A DNA stretch of 64,000 bases from Chitinophaga arvensicola (lineage in GTDB: Bacteria > Bacteroidota > Bacteroidia > Chitinophagales > Chitinophagaceae), in NCBI RefSeq assembly GCF_900110835.1, contig NZ_FOJG01000002.1, positions 3,736,698 through 3,800,697 of the forward strand, given 5' to 3'. The position numbers and the translations under genes were made by a program. This document shows, piece after piece, positions 17,093 to 26,141 of the stretch. The first letter of the stretch is position 1. Every line of letters starts with the position of its first letter. The notes beneath the pieces are model-generated. The model ran no database searches. It was not told the origin of the DNA and worked only from the letters and a program-made list of their open reading frames with translations.

Positions 17093-17704
17093 TTATTTCA
17101 CAGAAAATTCCAGCAGACTGTCATTTTCAATAAAGGCTTCAAATGCATCCCCGATTTCGGTAGGACCTACACCGGCCGGAGTACCGGTAAAAATGAGATC
17201 ACCTATATTCAGGGTAAAAAAGCGGGAAATATAAGCCACCAGGAAATCAAAGGAAAACAACAGGTCCTGCGTGTTGCCTGTTTGTGCCATCACCTTGTTC
17301 TTGTACAGGCAGAAATTGATGTCTTTCTTATCCATCTCCGGCGTAATAGGTATAAAATTACCAACTACAGCCGAGTTATCAAATGCTTTGGCGATTTCCC
17401 AGGGTAATCCTTTCGCCTTCTGTTTATCCTGCAGGTCGCGGGCGGTGAAGTCGATCCCTACGGAGATATGATCATAATATTTATCCGCAAATTTCTCCTG
17501 GATATGTTTGCCGTTTTTACTCACACGCAGCACCAGTTCGCATTCGTAGTGCAGATTGGTGGTGAATTCCGGGTAATAGAAGGGATGGCCATTCTGAAGC
17601 AAAGCATTCTTTGGCTTCATAAACAACACCGGTTCAGTAGGCACCTCATTCTTCAGCTCTTTGGCATGGTCGGCATAATTCCTGCCTACGCAAATAATTT
17701 TCAT
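17093..17704 (-). CDS. Fumarylacetoacetate hydrolase (FAH) family protein
   Basis: 203 residues, the short single-domain FAH form (YcgM/FAHD1-like). Motifs are CVGRNYADHAKEL at the N-terminus, the metal-binding HYECELVLRV near residue 53, GIDFTARDLQ near residue 83, and GDLIFTGTPAGVGP near the C-terminus. Members act as acylpyruvate hydrolases or oxaloacetate tautomerase/decarboxylases. The exact substrate cannot be read from sequence. It lies between two terminator-bounded units and is probably monocistronic or read from the pth side. Confidence 0.92.
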   Translation of the reverse strand: MKIICVGRNYADHAKELKNEVPTEPVLFMKPKNALLQNGHPFYYPEFTTNLHYECELVLRVSKNGKHIQEKFADKYYDHISVGIDFTARDLQDKQKAKGLPWEIAKAFDNSAVVGNFIPITPEMDKKDINFCLYKNKVMAQTGNTQDLLFSFDFLVAYISRFFTLNIGDLIFTGTPAGVGPTEIGDAFEAFIENDSLLEFSVK

Positions 17705-17757
17705 AATGCGTTTGTTTTAAAGTATAAAAAAAACGGATAGCGGGCAGATGAACAAAT

Positions 17758-18339
17758 TTATTTCACAGATGGGAACGTCAGCTTATTACTATCGTTCATA
17801 GTACGGGCAATGCCGATACTGGCAAAACTTTCAATAATATCCGAACATTTCCAGATCTTCTCTTCCACCACCGGTTCTTCTGTATTCTTCCATTTACTGA
17901 GTACAAATTCTACCTGGCGTCCTTTGGGATAGTTGTTTCCCACCCCGAAACGCAGGCGGGGATACTGATTGGTACCCAGCAACTCCTGGATACTTTTCAG
18001 ACCGTTATGGCCGGCATCACTGCCACCGGGGCGTAAGCGCAGCACATCCAGCGGAAGGGCCAGGTCGTCGAGGATCACCAGCAGGTTTTCCACCGGGATC
18101 TTTTCCTTATCCATCCAATATTTAATGGCCCTGCCACTGAGGTTCATGTAAGTAGTAGGTTTAATGACGATAAACGTTTTTCCTTTCCACTTCACTTCTG
18201 CCACATCTGCGAGGCGATCGTTTCTGAATGACGCCTTATGCCGGGACGCAAAATCGTCTACCACGTCAAAACCTATATTATGACGGGTATGCTTGTATTC
18301 GTCGCCGATATTGCCTAATCCTGCAATTAAGTATTTCAT
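17758..18339 (-). CDS. pth: Peptidyl-tRNA hydrolase
   Basis: 193 residues starting at ATG 18337-18339 (MKYLIAGLGN). The longer frame to 18390 adds residues unlike the family. The catalytic histidine is in HTRHNIGFDVV. The asparagine and aspartate motifs are TTYMNLSGRA and LVILDDLALP, and GGSDAGHNGLKS is typical. The enzyme cleaves peptidyl-tRNA released from stalled ribosomes. It lies downstream of rplY and prs in the same orientation, but an intervening hairpin (18393-18425) probably reduces read-through. Confidence 0.97.
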   Translation of the reverse strand: MKYLIAGLGNIGDEYKHTRHNIGFDVVDDFASRHKASFRNDRLADVAEVKWKGKTFIVIKPTTYMNLSGRAIKYWMDKEKIPVENLLVILDDLALPLDVLRLRPGGSDAGHNGLKSIQELLGTNQYPRLRFGVGNNYPKGRQVEFVLSKWKNTEEPVVEEKIWKCSDIIESFASIGIARTMNDSNKLTFPSVK

Positions 18340-18392
18340 ACGAGTCGTTTTCGGACCATGGGAAGTGCTGATATCCGGCACATCCTCCAATT

Positions 18393-18425
18393 AAAAAGCC
18401 CCTCTAAAAGTAGAGAGGCTTTTTG
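18393..18425 (-). terminator. Terminator after rplY
   Basis: A 14-bp stem with one C-A mismatch (18393-18406 with 18412-18425), A/T-flanked, 20 bases past the rplY stop. Confidence 0.75.
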
Positions 18426-18444
18426 GAAAAATATATCTAAAAAA

Positions 18445-19035
18445 TTATTTCTTTTTAGCATCTTTTTCAGCAGTTGCTTCTTCCTGACGCAGCTGACGGG
18501 TCATTACCACGGAAGCGATAGGAATACGAGGAGAGTTGGTAATTTCAACACCTTCGATTTTCACATCTTCCACGCGGATGTTAGCGTTCAGTTCCAGGTT
18601 ATCGATGTTTACTTCGATATTTTCAACCAGGTGCTTAGGTAACGCTTTCACTTTCAGTGCTTTCAGTTTGCTAACCAGTTTACCACCGGCTTTCACACCT
18701 ACTGACTGACCTACCAGTTTAATCGGAATAGTAACAGCAACCTGTTTGTCTTCCACCAATTCCATGAAATCGATGTGAGCGAGTTCGTCTGTAACTACAT
18801 CAAACTGCATATCTTTCAATACGCATCTGTAAGTTTTAGCGCCCAGTTTAATTTCTGCGATCTGGAAAGCTGCAGTGTAAACCAGGTTTTTGAATGCTTT
18901 GGCAGGAGCTGAAAAATTAACAGTTTCTGCACCCCCGTAAATAACGCAAGGCACTTTTTCCTCAGAACGGATCTGGCGGGTGGCTTTTTTGCCGAATTCG
19001 CTCCTGAGTTGTCCTTCGATGGTTATTGTGTTCAT
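18445..19035 (-). CDS. rplY: 50S ribosomal protein L25/general stress protein Ctc
   Basis: 196 residues, the two-domain long form. The N-terminal 5S-rRNA-binding beta-barrel (about 1-92, LRSEFGKKATRQIRSEEKVP, VIYGG) is followed by the C-terminal TL5/CTC domain (about 100-180) and a charged Lys-rich tail. It binds 5S rRNA in the central protuberance of the large subunit. It follows prs by 40 bases, a conserved pairing with pth in many bacteria, consistent with an operon. Confidence 0.97.
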   Translation of the reverse strand: MNTITIEGQLRSEFGKKATRQIRSEEKVPCVIYGGAETVNFSAPAKAFKNLVYTAAFQIAEIKLGAKTYRCVLKDMQFDVVTDELAHIDFMELVEDKQVAVTIPIKLVGQSVGVKAGGKLVSKLKALKVKALPKHLVENIEVNIDNLELNANIRVEDVKIEGVEITNSPRIPIASVVMTRQLRQEEATAEKDAKKK

Positions 19036-19075
19036 TGTTTAGACAATTTATATTGTTGATTAAAATACGATGTTG

Positions 19076-20044
19076 TTAGTCCTGCCGGCGATGGCTGTGA
19101 ATAAACAGGCTGGTGATGGACTTGTTCTCGTGCATGTTTCTGATTGCTACCGCAAACAGCTCTGCTACTGAAATCACCTTGATCTTGGAACCTGGTGCCT
19201 GCGGCTTGATAGGAATAGTATCACATACTACTATCTCCTGCAGCACTGAGTTCTCGATATTTTCGTACGCATTTCCGCTGAATACGGGGTGAGTACAAAA
19301 AGCGCGGACACTTCTGGCGCCTTTCTCCATCAGGAGGTTGGCTGCTTTGGAAAGCGTACCGGCGGTATCGCAGATATCGTCAATCAATACGATATCCCTG
19401 TTCGTCACATCCCCGATCACTACCATTGATGCAATTTCGTTGGCACGTTTACGATGTTTGTCGCAAATAACCATCTCCGCATTAAAGTAGGATGCCACTT
19501 CACGTACCCTATTGGTACTACCTACGTCAGGGGACGCAAAGGTAAGATTTTCTAACTTTAAATTCTCTATATAAGGAATAAAAATAGCTGAACTATCCAG
19601 GTGATCTACCGGGATATCAAAGAATCCCTGGATCTGCGGAGCATGTAAATCCATGGTTATCACCCTGTTAGCACCTGCAGATGTAAGCAGATTAGCAACC
19701 AGTTTTGAGCCGATAGCCACACGGGGCTTGTCTTTTCTGTCCTGGCGGGCATATCCGAAATAAGGGATTACTGCTGTAATATAGCCGGCGGAAGCCCGCT
19801 TGGCGGCATCAATCATTAACAGCAGCTCCAGCAGGTTATCTGAAGGCGCGCTGGTTCCCTGGATAAGGAAAACATAATCGCCCCTGATACTTTCCAGAAA
19901 TACCGGCTGGATCTCTCCATCGCTGAATTTCTGGATCTTTACTTTGCCAAGACCGCCATTAAGACCCTTGCCATATTTCTTGGCAATTTTCTCGGCCAGT
20001 GCCGGATTGCTGTTGCCTGTGAAAATTTTTACTGAAGGTTGCAT
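19076..20044 (-). CDS. prs: Ribose-phosphate pyrophosphokinase
   Basis: 322 residues. The ATP-binding segment YARQDRKDKPR lies near residue 103. The PRPP-binding loop DIVLIDDICDTAGTL lies near residue 220. The class I signature follows VITMDLHAPQIQGFFDIPVD. The enzyme makes PRPP from ribose-5-phosphate and ATP for purine, pyrimidine, histidine and NAD synthesis. A TAnnTTTG box precedes it, and it probably heads a prs-rplY unit. Confidence 0.98.
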   Translation of the reverse strand: MQPSVKIFTGNSNPALAEKIAKKYGKGLNGGLGKVKIQKFSDGEIQPVFLESIRGDYVFLIQGTSAPSDNLLELLLMIDAAKRASAGYITAVIPYFGYARQDRKDKPRVAIGSKLVANLLTSAGANRVITMDLHAPQIQGFFDIPVDHLDSSAIFIPYIENLKLENLTFASPDVGSTNRVREVASYFNAEMVICDKHRKRANEIASMVVIGDVTNRDIVLIDDICDTAGTLSKAANLLMEKGARSVRAFCTHPVFSGNAYENIENSVLQEIVVCDTIPIKPQAPGSKIKVISVAELFAVAIRNMHENKSITSLFIHSHRRQD

Positions 20045-20070
20045 ACTAGATACTAGTGGAAAAGAGGTTG

Positions 20071-20078
20071 CAAAACTA
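20071..20078 (-). promoter_or_regulatory. -7 promoter box of prs
   Basis: Minus-strand TAGTTTTG (plus strand CAAAACTA) matches TAnnTTTG exactly and lies 26 bases upstream of the prs start. No clear -33 TTTG was found. Confidence 0.6.
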
Positions 20079-20296
20079 GGATTTTTTGGGAGTACCAGCC
20101 TGATTTTTTTTCAAATACAAATTACATAGTTGTAAAAACACAACTATAATATACTCAATTTCATAACGTTCCAAAAGATAATAGGTCCCGAAAAATTCCC
20201 ATAACGATCGGTACCGAATATAACGATTTTATAATGATCGACGGGAAAAAAGGAAATAAAAGTAAGTGAGGTGAGAAGAGTCCGGAGCCGTGTTCG

Positions 20297-20304
20297 TATA
20301 TTTG
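20297..20304 (+). promoter_or_regulatory. -7 promoter box of radC
   Basis: TATATTTG matches TAnnTTTG and ends 18 bases before the radC start codon, implying a short leader. Confidence 0.6.
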
Positions 20305-20322
20305 GTGAAACGAAAATAAGCC

Positions 20323-21030
20323 ATGTTTGTTAATGTTAACCCGGTTCCCCACCTGGCTATACGCCATTGGCCTGAAGATGAACAGCCCAGAGAAAAGTTG
20401 GTAAATATTGGCGCCGCCGCCCTGAGCAATGCCGAATTACTGGCCATTCTGCTACATACCGGCCACAAAAATAAATCTGCCCTGGAGTTGGCAAAGGAAA
20501 TCCTGCGCCTGGCTGATAATAATCTTTCCGAGCTGGGAAAAATACATGTAAAAAAGCTCCAAAGGCTGCATGGTGTCGGATCAGCGAAGGCAATTACCGT
20601 ACTCGCCGCCATGGAACTGGCCAGAAGAAGACAAGCCGGCAATATTCTCAAGAAACAGGTCATCAGCAGCGGTGCAGATGCCGCCCTGTTCTTTAAGCCA
20701 ATGCTCGCAGATCAGGGCATTGAAAAGTTTTATGTAATGTATCTCAATCACGCCAATAAAGTGCTTCATTACAGCCATATCAGCACCGGTACCATCACCA
20801 GCACCCTTGTAGACACCCGCGTCATTTTCAGGGAAGCGCTTGATGCCGCAGCCACCAAACTGCTGCTCTGCCATAATCATCCCTCCGGCAGCCTCCGCCC
20901 CAGCCAGGCAGATATCCGGATCACCCACAAAATAAAAGACATGGGCCAGCTTTTCGATATACAGGTACTGGATCACATTATTGTGTCTGAAACAGGCTAC
21001 TGCAGCCTCATGGAAGAAGGGATGATATAA
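20323..21030 (+). CDS. radC: RadC-family JAB-domain protein
   Basis: 235 residues. An N-terminal helix-hairpin-helix-like region (about 20-95, LSNAELLAILLHTG, KLQRLHGVGSAKA) is followed by the C-terminal MPN/JAB metal-binding domain (about 110-233). The zinc motif is in LLCHNHPSGSLRPSQAD. Despite the historical name, a direct DNA-repair role is not established for this family. It is a chromosomal single gene here with no plasmid or phage context. Confidence 0.95.
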   Translation: MFVNVNPVPHLAIRHWPEDEQPREKLVNIGAAALSNAELLAILLHTGHKNKSALELAKEILRLADNNLSELGKIHVKKLQRLHGVGSAKAITVLAAMELARRRQAGNILKKQVISSGADAALFFKPMLADQGIEKFYVMYLNHANKVLHYSHISTGTITSTLVDTRVIFREALDAAATKLLLCHNHPSGSLRPSQADIRITHKIKDMGQLFDIQVLDHIIVSETGYCSLMEEGMI

Positions 21031-21076
21031 ATCCCCAAATCTGTTTTACTTTCGCACATATTTATTCATTTTCCAT

Positions 21077-22063
21077 ATGCTCAAAATAGGACTCTTCGGC
21101 GTAGGACATCTAGGTAAGATACACCTCTCTCAACTGGCCACTATGAAAGACGTAGAAGTAGTAGGCTTCTATGATCCAAACAACGAAAATGCAGCCAGCA
21201 TCTCCGAGCAATATAATATTCAACGGTATACCACCGCAGAAGAACTGATACAGGCCGTAGATGCCATCGATATTGTGGCGCCTACCACCCTGCACTACAA
21301 ACTATGTGAACTGGCCATCCGCAACGGCAAACACATATTCGTGGAAAAGCCCATGACCAACACCATGGACGAAGCCAAAACACTGGTAAAACTGGTGGAA
21401 GAAGCGAATATCAAATTCCAGGTAGGACACGTCGAAAGGTTTAATCCTGCCTATCTCGCCCTCAAAGGATATGACCTGAAACCCATGTTTATTGAAGTGC
21501 ATCGCCTGGCAGAATTCAATCCACGTGGTACCGATGTAAGTGTGATCCTCGATCTGATGATCCACGATATCGATATTGTGCTGAGCATCGTGAAATCTAC
21601 CGTTAGCCGCATTTCAGCCAGTGGCGTCGCTGTCATGAGCGATACCCCCGATATCGCCAACGTACGTATTGAGTTCGGTAACGGCTGTGTAGCCAACCTC
21701 ACCTCCAGCCGCATTTCCCTGAAAAAGATGCGCAAAATGCGCCTCTTCCAGAAAGATGCATACATCGGAATTGATTTCCTCGATAAAAAAACGGAGATCA
21801 TTAAACTCAAAACACCGGAAGACGAAGGCTTATTTACCCTGGATATTGAAACCAACAGTGGTAAAAAAACCATCGCCATAGATAATCCGCAGATCAAACA
21901 ATCCAATGCCATCCGCATGGAGCTGGAGATGTTCCGCGACAGCATCCTGAATAATACACCGGTAGCCGTAAACGCTATTGATGGCCTGCAGGCCATGGAT
22001 GTAGCCCATCAGATCCTGGCTAAAATAAATAAAGGTCTGTCCGAAACAGCGGCCGCAAAATAA
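21077..22063 (+). CDS. Gfo/Idh/MocA family oxidoreductase
   Basis: 328 residues. The N-terminal Rossmann fold (GLFGVGHLGKIHLSQL, then APTTLHYKLCELAIRNGKH, EKPMTN) binds NAD(P). A C-terminal alpha/beta domain (about 125-320) includes LMIHDIDIVLSIV. Members oxidise or reduce sugars and related compounds, including UDP-sugar derivatives. No substrate-specific motif is recognised. It is followed at 60 bases by a small lipoprotein gene. Confidence 0.93.
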   Translation: MLKIGLFGVGHLGKIHLSQLATMKDVEVVGFYDPNNENAASISEQYNIQRYTTAEELIQAVDAIDIVAPTTLHYKLCELAIRNGKHIFVEKPMTNTMDEAKTLVKLVEEANIKFQVGHVERFNPAYLALKGYDLKPMFIEVHRLAEFNPRGTDVSVILDLMIHDIDIVLSIVKSTVSRISASGVAVMSDTPDIANVRIEFGNGCVANLTSSRISLKKMRKMRLFQKDAYIGIDFLDKKTEIIKLKTPEDEGLFTLDIETNSGKKTIAIDNPQIKQSNAIRMELEMFRDSILNNTPVAVNAIDGLQAMDVAHQILAKINKGLSETAAAK

Positions 22064-22122
22064 ACCAACACATGTAACAAATTCCGCTGTCAGCCCGTTT
22101 TCATAACACACTGAAACTTTTT

Positions 22123-22449
22123 ATGAAACGAATTTTATTTGTGCTGACAGCGGCTTTGATCATCGCCTCCTGCTCTAACGATCCCCCTGCTGTGTCGCGC
22201 TATATGTCGCGTAACGAAACACTCTGCAACGACCCCTGGGGCAAAGCGCTTACTACCAGCACAGATACTGTAGCCGCCTGGCTGAACAAACAAAAAATCA
22301 CTTTCGTTGATGTACATATCGAGGGAGAAATTTTTGCAGGCGCAGCCCACTATACCAACTGCGACACCCTTACCAATCGGGTAATTACGGTAAATGTATT
22401 TTTTGCGGATACCGCAAAAGCAAGAGCAGCCGGATTTACAGGCAGGTAA
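22123..22449 (+). CDS. Small hypothetical lipoprotein
   Basis: 108 residues. A signal peptide with lipobox (IIASC, lipidated cysteine about residue 17) is followed by a short globular domain. The domain has two further cysteines (LCNDPW and TNCDTL) that could form a disulfide. I do not recognise the family. It lies in the same orientation as the oxidoreductase and converges on ispD. Confidence 0.7.
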   Translation: MKRILFVLTAALIIASCSNDPPAVSRYMSRNETLCNDPWGKALTTSTDTVAAWLNKQKITFVDVHIEGEIFAGAAHYTNCDTLTNRVITVNVFFADTAKARAAGFTGR

Positions 22450-22479
22450 CAACCCTTTTCGTATATCCGGATCCGTAGG

Positions 22480-23157
22480 TTATCCCCGTTCCTTCAGCAA
22501 TGCTTCTGCAATGGCCAGGTCCAGTGGTTTCGTAATTTTGATATTCGACTCCTCTCCCGGCAGCAAGTGCACCGGTTGTCCCAATCGCTCCACTACAGTA
22601 GCTTCATCTGTAAATAAAGGATCATAGGGCAATTCAAAGGCAGGAAGGATTAATTCAGAAAGGAAAGTTTGCGGTGTCTGGATGATCTTGAAACGATCGC
22701 GGTCCACAGCGGCATTCCCACCGGCTGATATCTCCCGGATACTATCCTTCATATCAATCACCGGAATAGCGCTACCATGAATAATTGCCGCCTCATAACA
22801 GGCACGGATCAACGCCGTAGATACCAGCGGACGCACCCCGTCATGTATAAATACTACTGAAGGCTGCTTTACCTGCTGCAATCCGTTCTTCACGGAATGA
22901 AAGCGGGTATCGCCCCCTTTTACAATGGTAATATCGGGCAACTGTTCAAAGGCCTGTAAAATATGATTGGCAAAAGTAAAATGGGCTTCAGGAAGTACCA
23001 GCACAATTTCCATATCCGGAAATGCAGTAGCAAAAGCAGCAATGGTGTGGTATAATACAGGTTTACCGGATAACTCCAGGAACTGTTTGGGTACAGCGCT
23101 CTGCATCCGGGTGCCGGACCCGCCGGCTACGATGATAGCCACTTTTTTATATTCCAT
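22480..23157 (-). CDS. ispD: 2-C-methyl-D-erythritol 4-phosphate cytidylyltransferase
   Basis: 226 residues from ATG 23155-23157 (MEYKKVAIIVAGG). The frame runs further upstream into the queA terminator, so the shorter start is chosen. Nucleotide-binding motifs are AGGSGTRM and VPKQFLEL. VFIHDGVRPLVS and the C-terminal FKIIQTPQTF and TDEATVVERLG blocks are typical. It is the third step of the MEP isoprenoid pathway. It lies downstream of queA in the same orientation. Confidence 0.96.
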   Translation of the reverse strand: MEYKKVAIIVAGGSGTRMQSAVPKQFLELSGKPVLYHTIAAFATAFPDMEIVLVLPEAHFTFANHILQAFEQLPDITIVKGGDTRFHSVKNGLQQVKQPSVVFIHDGVRPLVSTALIRACYEAAIIHGSAIPVIDMKDSIREISAGGNAAVDRDRFKIIQTPQTFLSELILPAFELPYDPLFTDEATVVERLGQPVHLLPGEESNIKITKPLDLAIAEALLKERG

Positions 23158-23160
23158 ATA

Positions 23161-23208
23161 AAAAAAATCGGGGATTCCCTTATTCAGCATTGAATAAGAA
23201 AATCCCCG
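23161..23208 (-). terminator. Terminator after queA
   Basis: An 18-position stem with two mismatches (23169-23186 with 23191-23208), followed on the minus strand by a run of Ts. Confidence 0.8.
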
Positions 23209-23223
23209 AAAATGCTTTTGTAA

Positions 23224-24273
23224 TTAAACGATCAGCATGGCGTCGCCATAGCTGAAGAAACGGTATTTCTCTTTAATCGCCTGCTGATAAGCCTCCATGA
23301 TCAGATCATATCCTGCAAAAGCGCAGGTCATGATCAACAGGCTGGTTTTCGGCAGGTGGAAGTTAGTTACCAGTGCATTTGGAATAGCAAAGTCGTACGG
23401 CGGATGAATGAACGTGTTGGTCCATCCTTCAGCAGCTTTCAGGTGGTTCTGCGCAGTTACGGAAGATTCTACGGCACGTACAGAGGTAGTACCGATCGCG
23501 CAGATTTTGCGGTTTTCTTCTTTCGCTTTGTTTACCACTTTCACCGCGTGTTCTTCAATGTGAAAATACTCCGCATCCATTTTGTGTTTGCTCAGGTCTT
23601 CTACCTCGATAGGACGGAAAGTACCTAAACCAGTGTGCAGGGTTACTTCTGCAAACTTAACACCTTTGATTTCCAGACGCTTGATCAATTCACGGCTGAA
23701 GTGCAAACCTGCAGTAGGTGCAGCTACAGCGCCTTCGTACTTGGCATACACGGTCTGATAACGCTCTTTATCTTCATCTTCCGGCTTACGTTTGATATAC
23801 TTAGGCAACGGCGTTTCACCCAGCTGATCCAACACCTGTTTGAATTCCTCGTCATTACCTTCGAATAAGAAACGGATTGTACGGCCTCTTGAAGTGGTGT
23901 TATCAATCACTTCTGCGACCAGCGTCTCGTCGTCGCCGAAATACAATTTGTTACCCACACGGATTTTACGCGCCGGGTCAACAATTACATCCCACAGGCG
24001 GTTTTGCTTGTTCAGCTCACGCAGCAGGAATACTTCAATTTTTGCTCCTGTTTTCTCTTTACGACCATACAACCGGGCAGGAAATACCTTGGTATTGTTC
24101 ACAATCATTACGTCCTTGTCATTGAAATAACCAAGGATGTCTTTGAATACTTTGTGCTCAATTTTACCGGTATTGCGATGTACCACCATTAAACGTGACT
24201 CATCTCTTGTCTTGGTAGGGTGCTGGGCGATCAGATTTAAAGGAAGATCGAATTTGAACTGTGATAGTTTCAT
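23224..24273 (-). CDS. queA: S-adenosylmethionine:tRNA ribosyltransferase-isomerase
   Basis: 349 residues with the full QueA pattern: FKFDLPLNLIAQHPTKTRDE at the N-terminus, VMIVNNTKVFPARLYGRK, the central AAPTAGLHFSRELI, VTLHTGLGTFRPI, and TNFHLPKTSLLIMTCAFAG near the end. It transfers and isomerises the ribosyl moiety of AdoMet to make epoxyqueuosine in tRNA. Its own promoter and terminator indicate a single-gene unit. Confidence 0.98.
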   Translation of the reverse strand: MKLSQFKFDLPLNLIAQHPTKTRDESRLMVVHRNTGKIEHKVFKDILGYFNDKDVMIVNNTKVFPARLYGRKEKTGAKIEVFLLRELNKQNRLWDVIVDPARKIRVGNKLYFGDDETLVAEVIDNTTSRGRTIRFLFEGNDEEFKQVLDQLGETPLPKYIKRKPEDEDKERYQTVYAKYEGAVAAPTAGLHFSRELIKRLEIKGVKFAEVTLHTGLGTFRPIEVEDLSKHKMDAEYFHIEEHAVKVVNKAKEENRKICAIGTTSVRAVESSVTAQNHLKAAEGWTNTFIHPPYDFAIPNALVTNFHLPKTSLLIMTCAFAGYDLIMEAYQQAIKEKYRFFSYGDAMLIV

Positions 24274-24303
24274 ATTACGGTATGAATAAAAATTTTAGAG
24301 GTG

Positions 24304-24335
24304 CAAAGCTACCGATTATTATTTATATCATCAAA
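24304..24335 (-). promoter_or_regulatory. Promoter of queA
   Basis: Minus-strand TTTG (plus strand CAAA 24332-24335) and TAGCTTTG (24304-24311), 20 bases apart, match both Bacteroidota promoter boxes. The -7 box lies 30 bases from the start codon. Confidence 0.75.
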
Positions 24336-24373
24336 AAATGATATTTAAAGTATCATAATCAGATAATTATATA

Positions 24374-26122
24374 TTACATTCCTTTGGGAATAGCAGCGAT
24401 CAGCTGTTGAGTATAAGGATCCTGCGGATGATTGTACACCGCATCTGCAGGCCCCTGCTCTACCATTTTCCCCCTTTGAATCACCATCATCCGGTCGCTG
24501 ATAAACCGTACCACCGACAAATCATGGGAAATAAAGATACAGGTAAAACCCAGCTCCTCCCGTAAACGGATCAGCAGGTTCAGCACCTGTGCCTGTACAC
24601 TTACGTCCAGGGCCGCCACCGATTCATCACAGATAATAAAAGAAGGCTCCACCGCCAACGCCCGGGCAATCACAATGCGTTGCCGCTGCCCACCCGAAAA
24701 CTCATGCGGATACCGGGAAAAATGCTCCGGCAACAAATTTACCTTCTCCAGTAACTCCCGTACCTTTTCCTGCTGACTACGTGCTGTTCCATACAACCCG
24801 TGCACCTGCATCGGCTCCAGGATAGCGGCGCCAATAGTGCGCCGGGGATTAAGCGACGCATAAGGGTCCTGGAAGATCAGCTGCATATCCTTCCGCAATG
24901 CCCGTAACGCGGTGGCCGACAAACTTCGTATATCCTGCCCTTTATAAACAATACTCCCCCCGGTTGGTTCAACCAGTCTTAGTAAAGACCTTCCCAGCGT
25001 AGTTTTACCACAACCCGATTCGCCTACCAGGCCTAGCGTTTCGCCGGTCATTACCTGGAAACTTACGTCATCCACGGCTTTTGCCCATTGCAACACTTTC
25101 CCGGTAATACTTCTCTTCACCGGAAACCAGGTTTTGAGATGATGTACTTCCAGCAATGGCACCGCAGACGCCAGCTGCTGCTCTCGTTTCCTGATATCCG
25201 CTTCGGGGATACTCAGCGACTGCATCACCTCTCCGATGGCGCCGGCTTTTTCGTGTATCTGTCCCTGTGAGTCCGTTTCCATAAAGTCACGGATCACCGG
25301 TAATCTTGTCAAACGTTTATCCAGCGGAGGCCGGCATGCCAGCAAGCCTTTTGTATACGGATGTTGCGGATGCAGGAACACGTCCTTTACTGCTCCTTCT
25401 TCCACTATATTTCCTTTGTACATCACCACTACCCTTTCTGCAATTTCGGCCACCACACCCAGGTCATGGGTAATAAAAATAACGCTCATCTCCATCTGCT
25501 GCTGCAATTCCCGGAGTAATTCCAGGATGGCTTTCTGTACAGTCACATCCAATGCGGTAGTGGGTTCATCTGCAATCAGCAGGCGGGGATGGCAGGAAAT
25601 GGCCATCGCAATCATGACCCGTTGCTTCTGGCCACCTGAAATTTCATGGGGATAACGACCCATCATTCCTTCCGGATCCGGGAGCTTTACTTTCTCAAAG
25701 AGAACTTTTACTTCCTGTCGGGTTGCTTTATGGGATATGCCGGTATGTAAACGGATCGCTTCCGCTACCTGCTCTCCGCAGGTATGCAGGGGATTAAGCG
25801 CCGTCATCGGCTCCTGAAAAATCATGGCAATTTCGTTGCCCCGGTAGCTACGCATGGTGGCATCGGGCAACTGCAGCAGGTTTACTGCCGCGCCGGTAGC
25901 TGCCTGGTAAAGGATTTGTCCACCGGAAATGGTACCAGGCAAATCAATAAGACGCATGAGCGAGAGGGCTGTAACGGATTTACCCGACCCGGATTCTCCG
26001 ACTACGCCCACTATTTCGCCCTTGCCTATAGAAAGGGAAATCTGATTAACAGCTGTTGTTCTTGTTGGTCCGGTACTGAAAGTAACTTCCAGATCCTGTA
26101 TCTCTACCCGCGTGGAAAGCAT
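24374..26122 (-). CDS. Double ATPase subunit of a dipeptide/oligopeptide ABC importer (DppD-DppF fusion)
   Basis: 582 residues with two complete ABC ATPase domains. Domain 1 (about 5-265) has Walker A GESGSGKSVTAL, signature ISGGQKQRV and Walker B LLIADEPTTALD. Domain 2 (about 325-580) has GESGCGKTTLGR, FSGGQRQRI and FIICDESVAALD. The short oligopeptide C-terminal extension (HPQHPYTKGLLACRPPL) follows each domain. It energises uptake of peptides or related solutes, and the permease and binding-protein genes are not nearby. It begins 19 bases after the AMP nucleosidase gene, so the two are probably cotranscribed. Confidence 0.95.
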   Translation of the reverse strand: MLSTRVEIQDLEVTFSTGPTRTTAVNQISLSIGKGEIVGVVGESGSGKSVTALSLMRLIDLPGTISGGQILYQAATGAAVNLLQLPDATMRSYRGNEIAMIFQEPMTALNPLHTCGEQVAEAIRLHTGISHKATRQEVKVLFEKVKLPDPEGMMGRYPHEISGGQKQRVMIAMAISCHPRLLIADEPTTALDVTVQKAILELLRELQQQMEMSVIFITHDLGVVAEIAERVVVMYKGNIVEEGAVKDVFLHPQHPYTKGLLACRPPLDKRLTRLPVIRDFMETDSQGQIHEKAGAIGEVMQSLSIPEADIRKREQQLASAVPLLEVHHLKTWFPVKRSITGKVLQWAKAVDDVSFQVMTGETLGLVGESGCGKTTLGRSLLRLVEPTGGSIVYKGQDIRSLSATALRALRKDMQLIFQDPYASLNPRRTIGAAILEPMQVHGLYGTARSQQEKVRELLEKVNLLPEHFSRYPHEFSGGQRQRIVIARALAVEPSFIICDESVAALDVSVQAQVLNLLIRLREELGFTCIFISHDLSVVRFISDRMMVIQRGKMVEQGPADAVYNHPQDPYTQQLIAAIPKGM

Positions 26123-26141
26123 ACCGGAAGATACAACAATT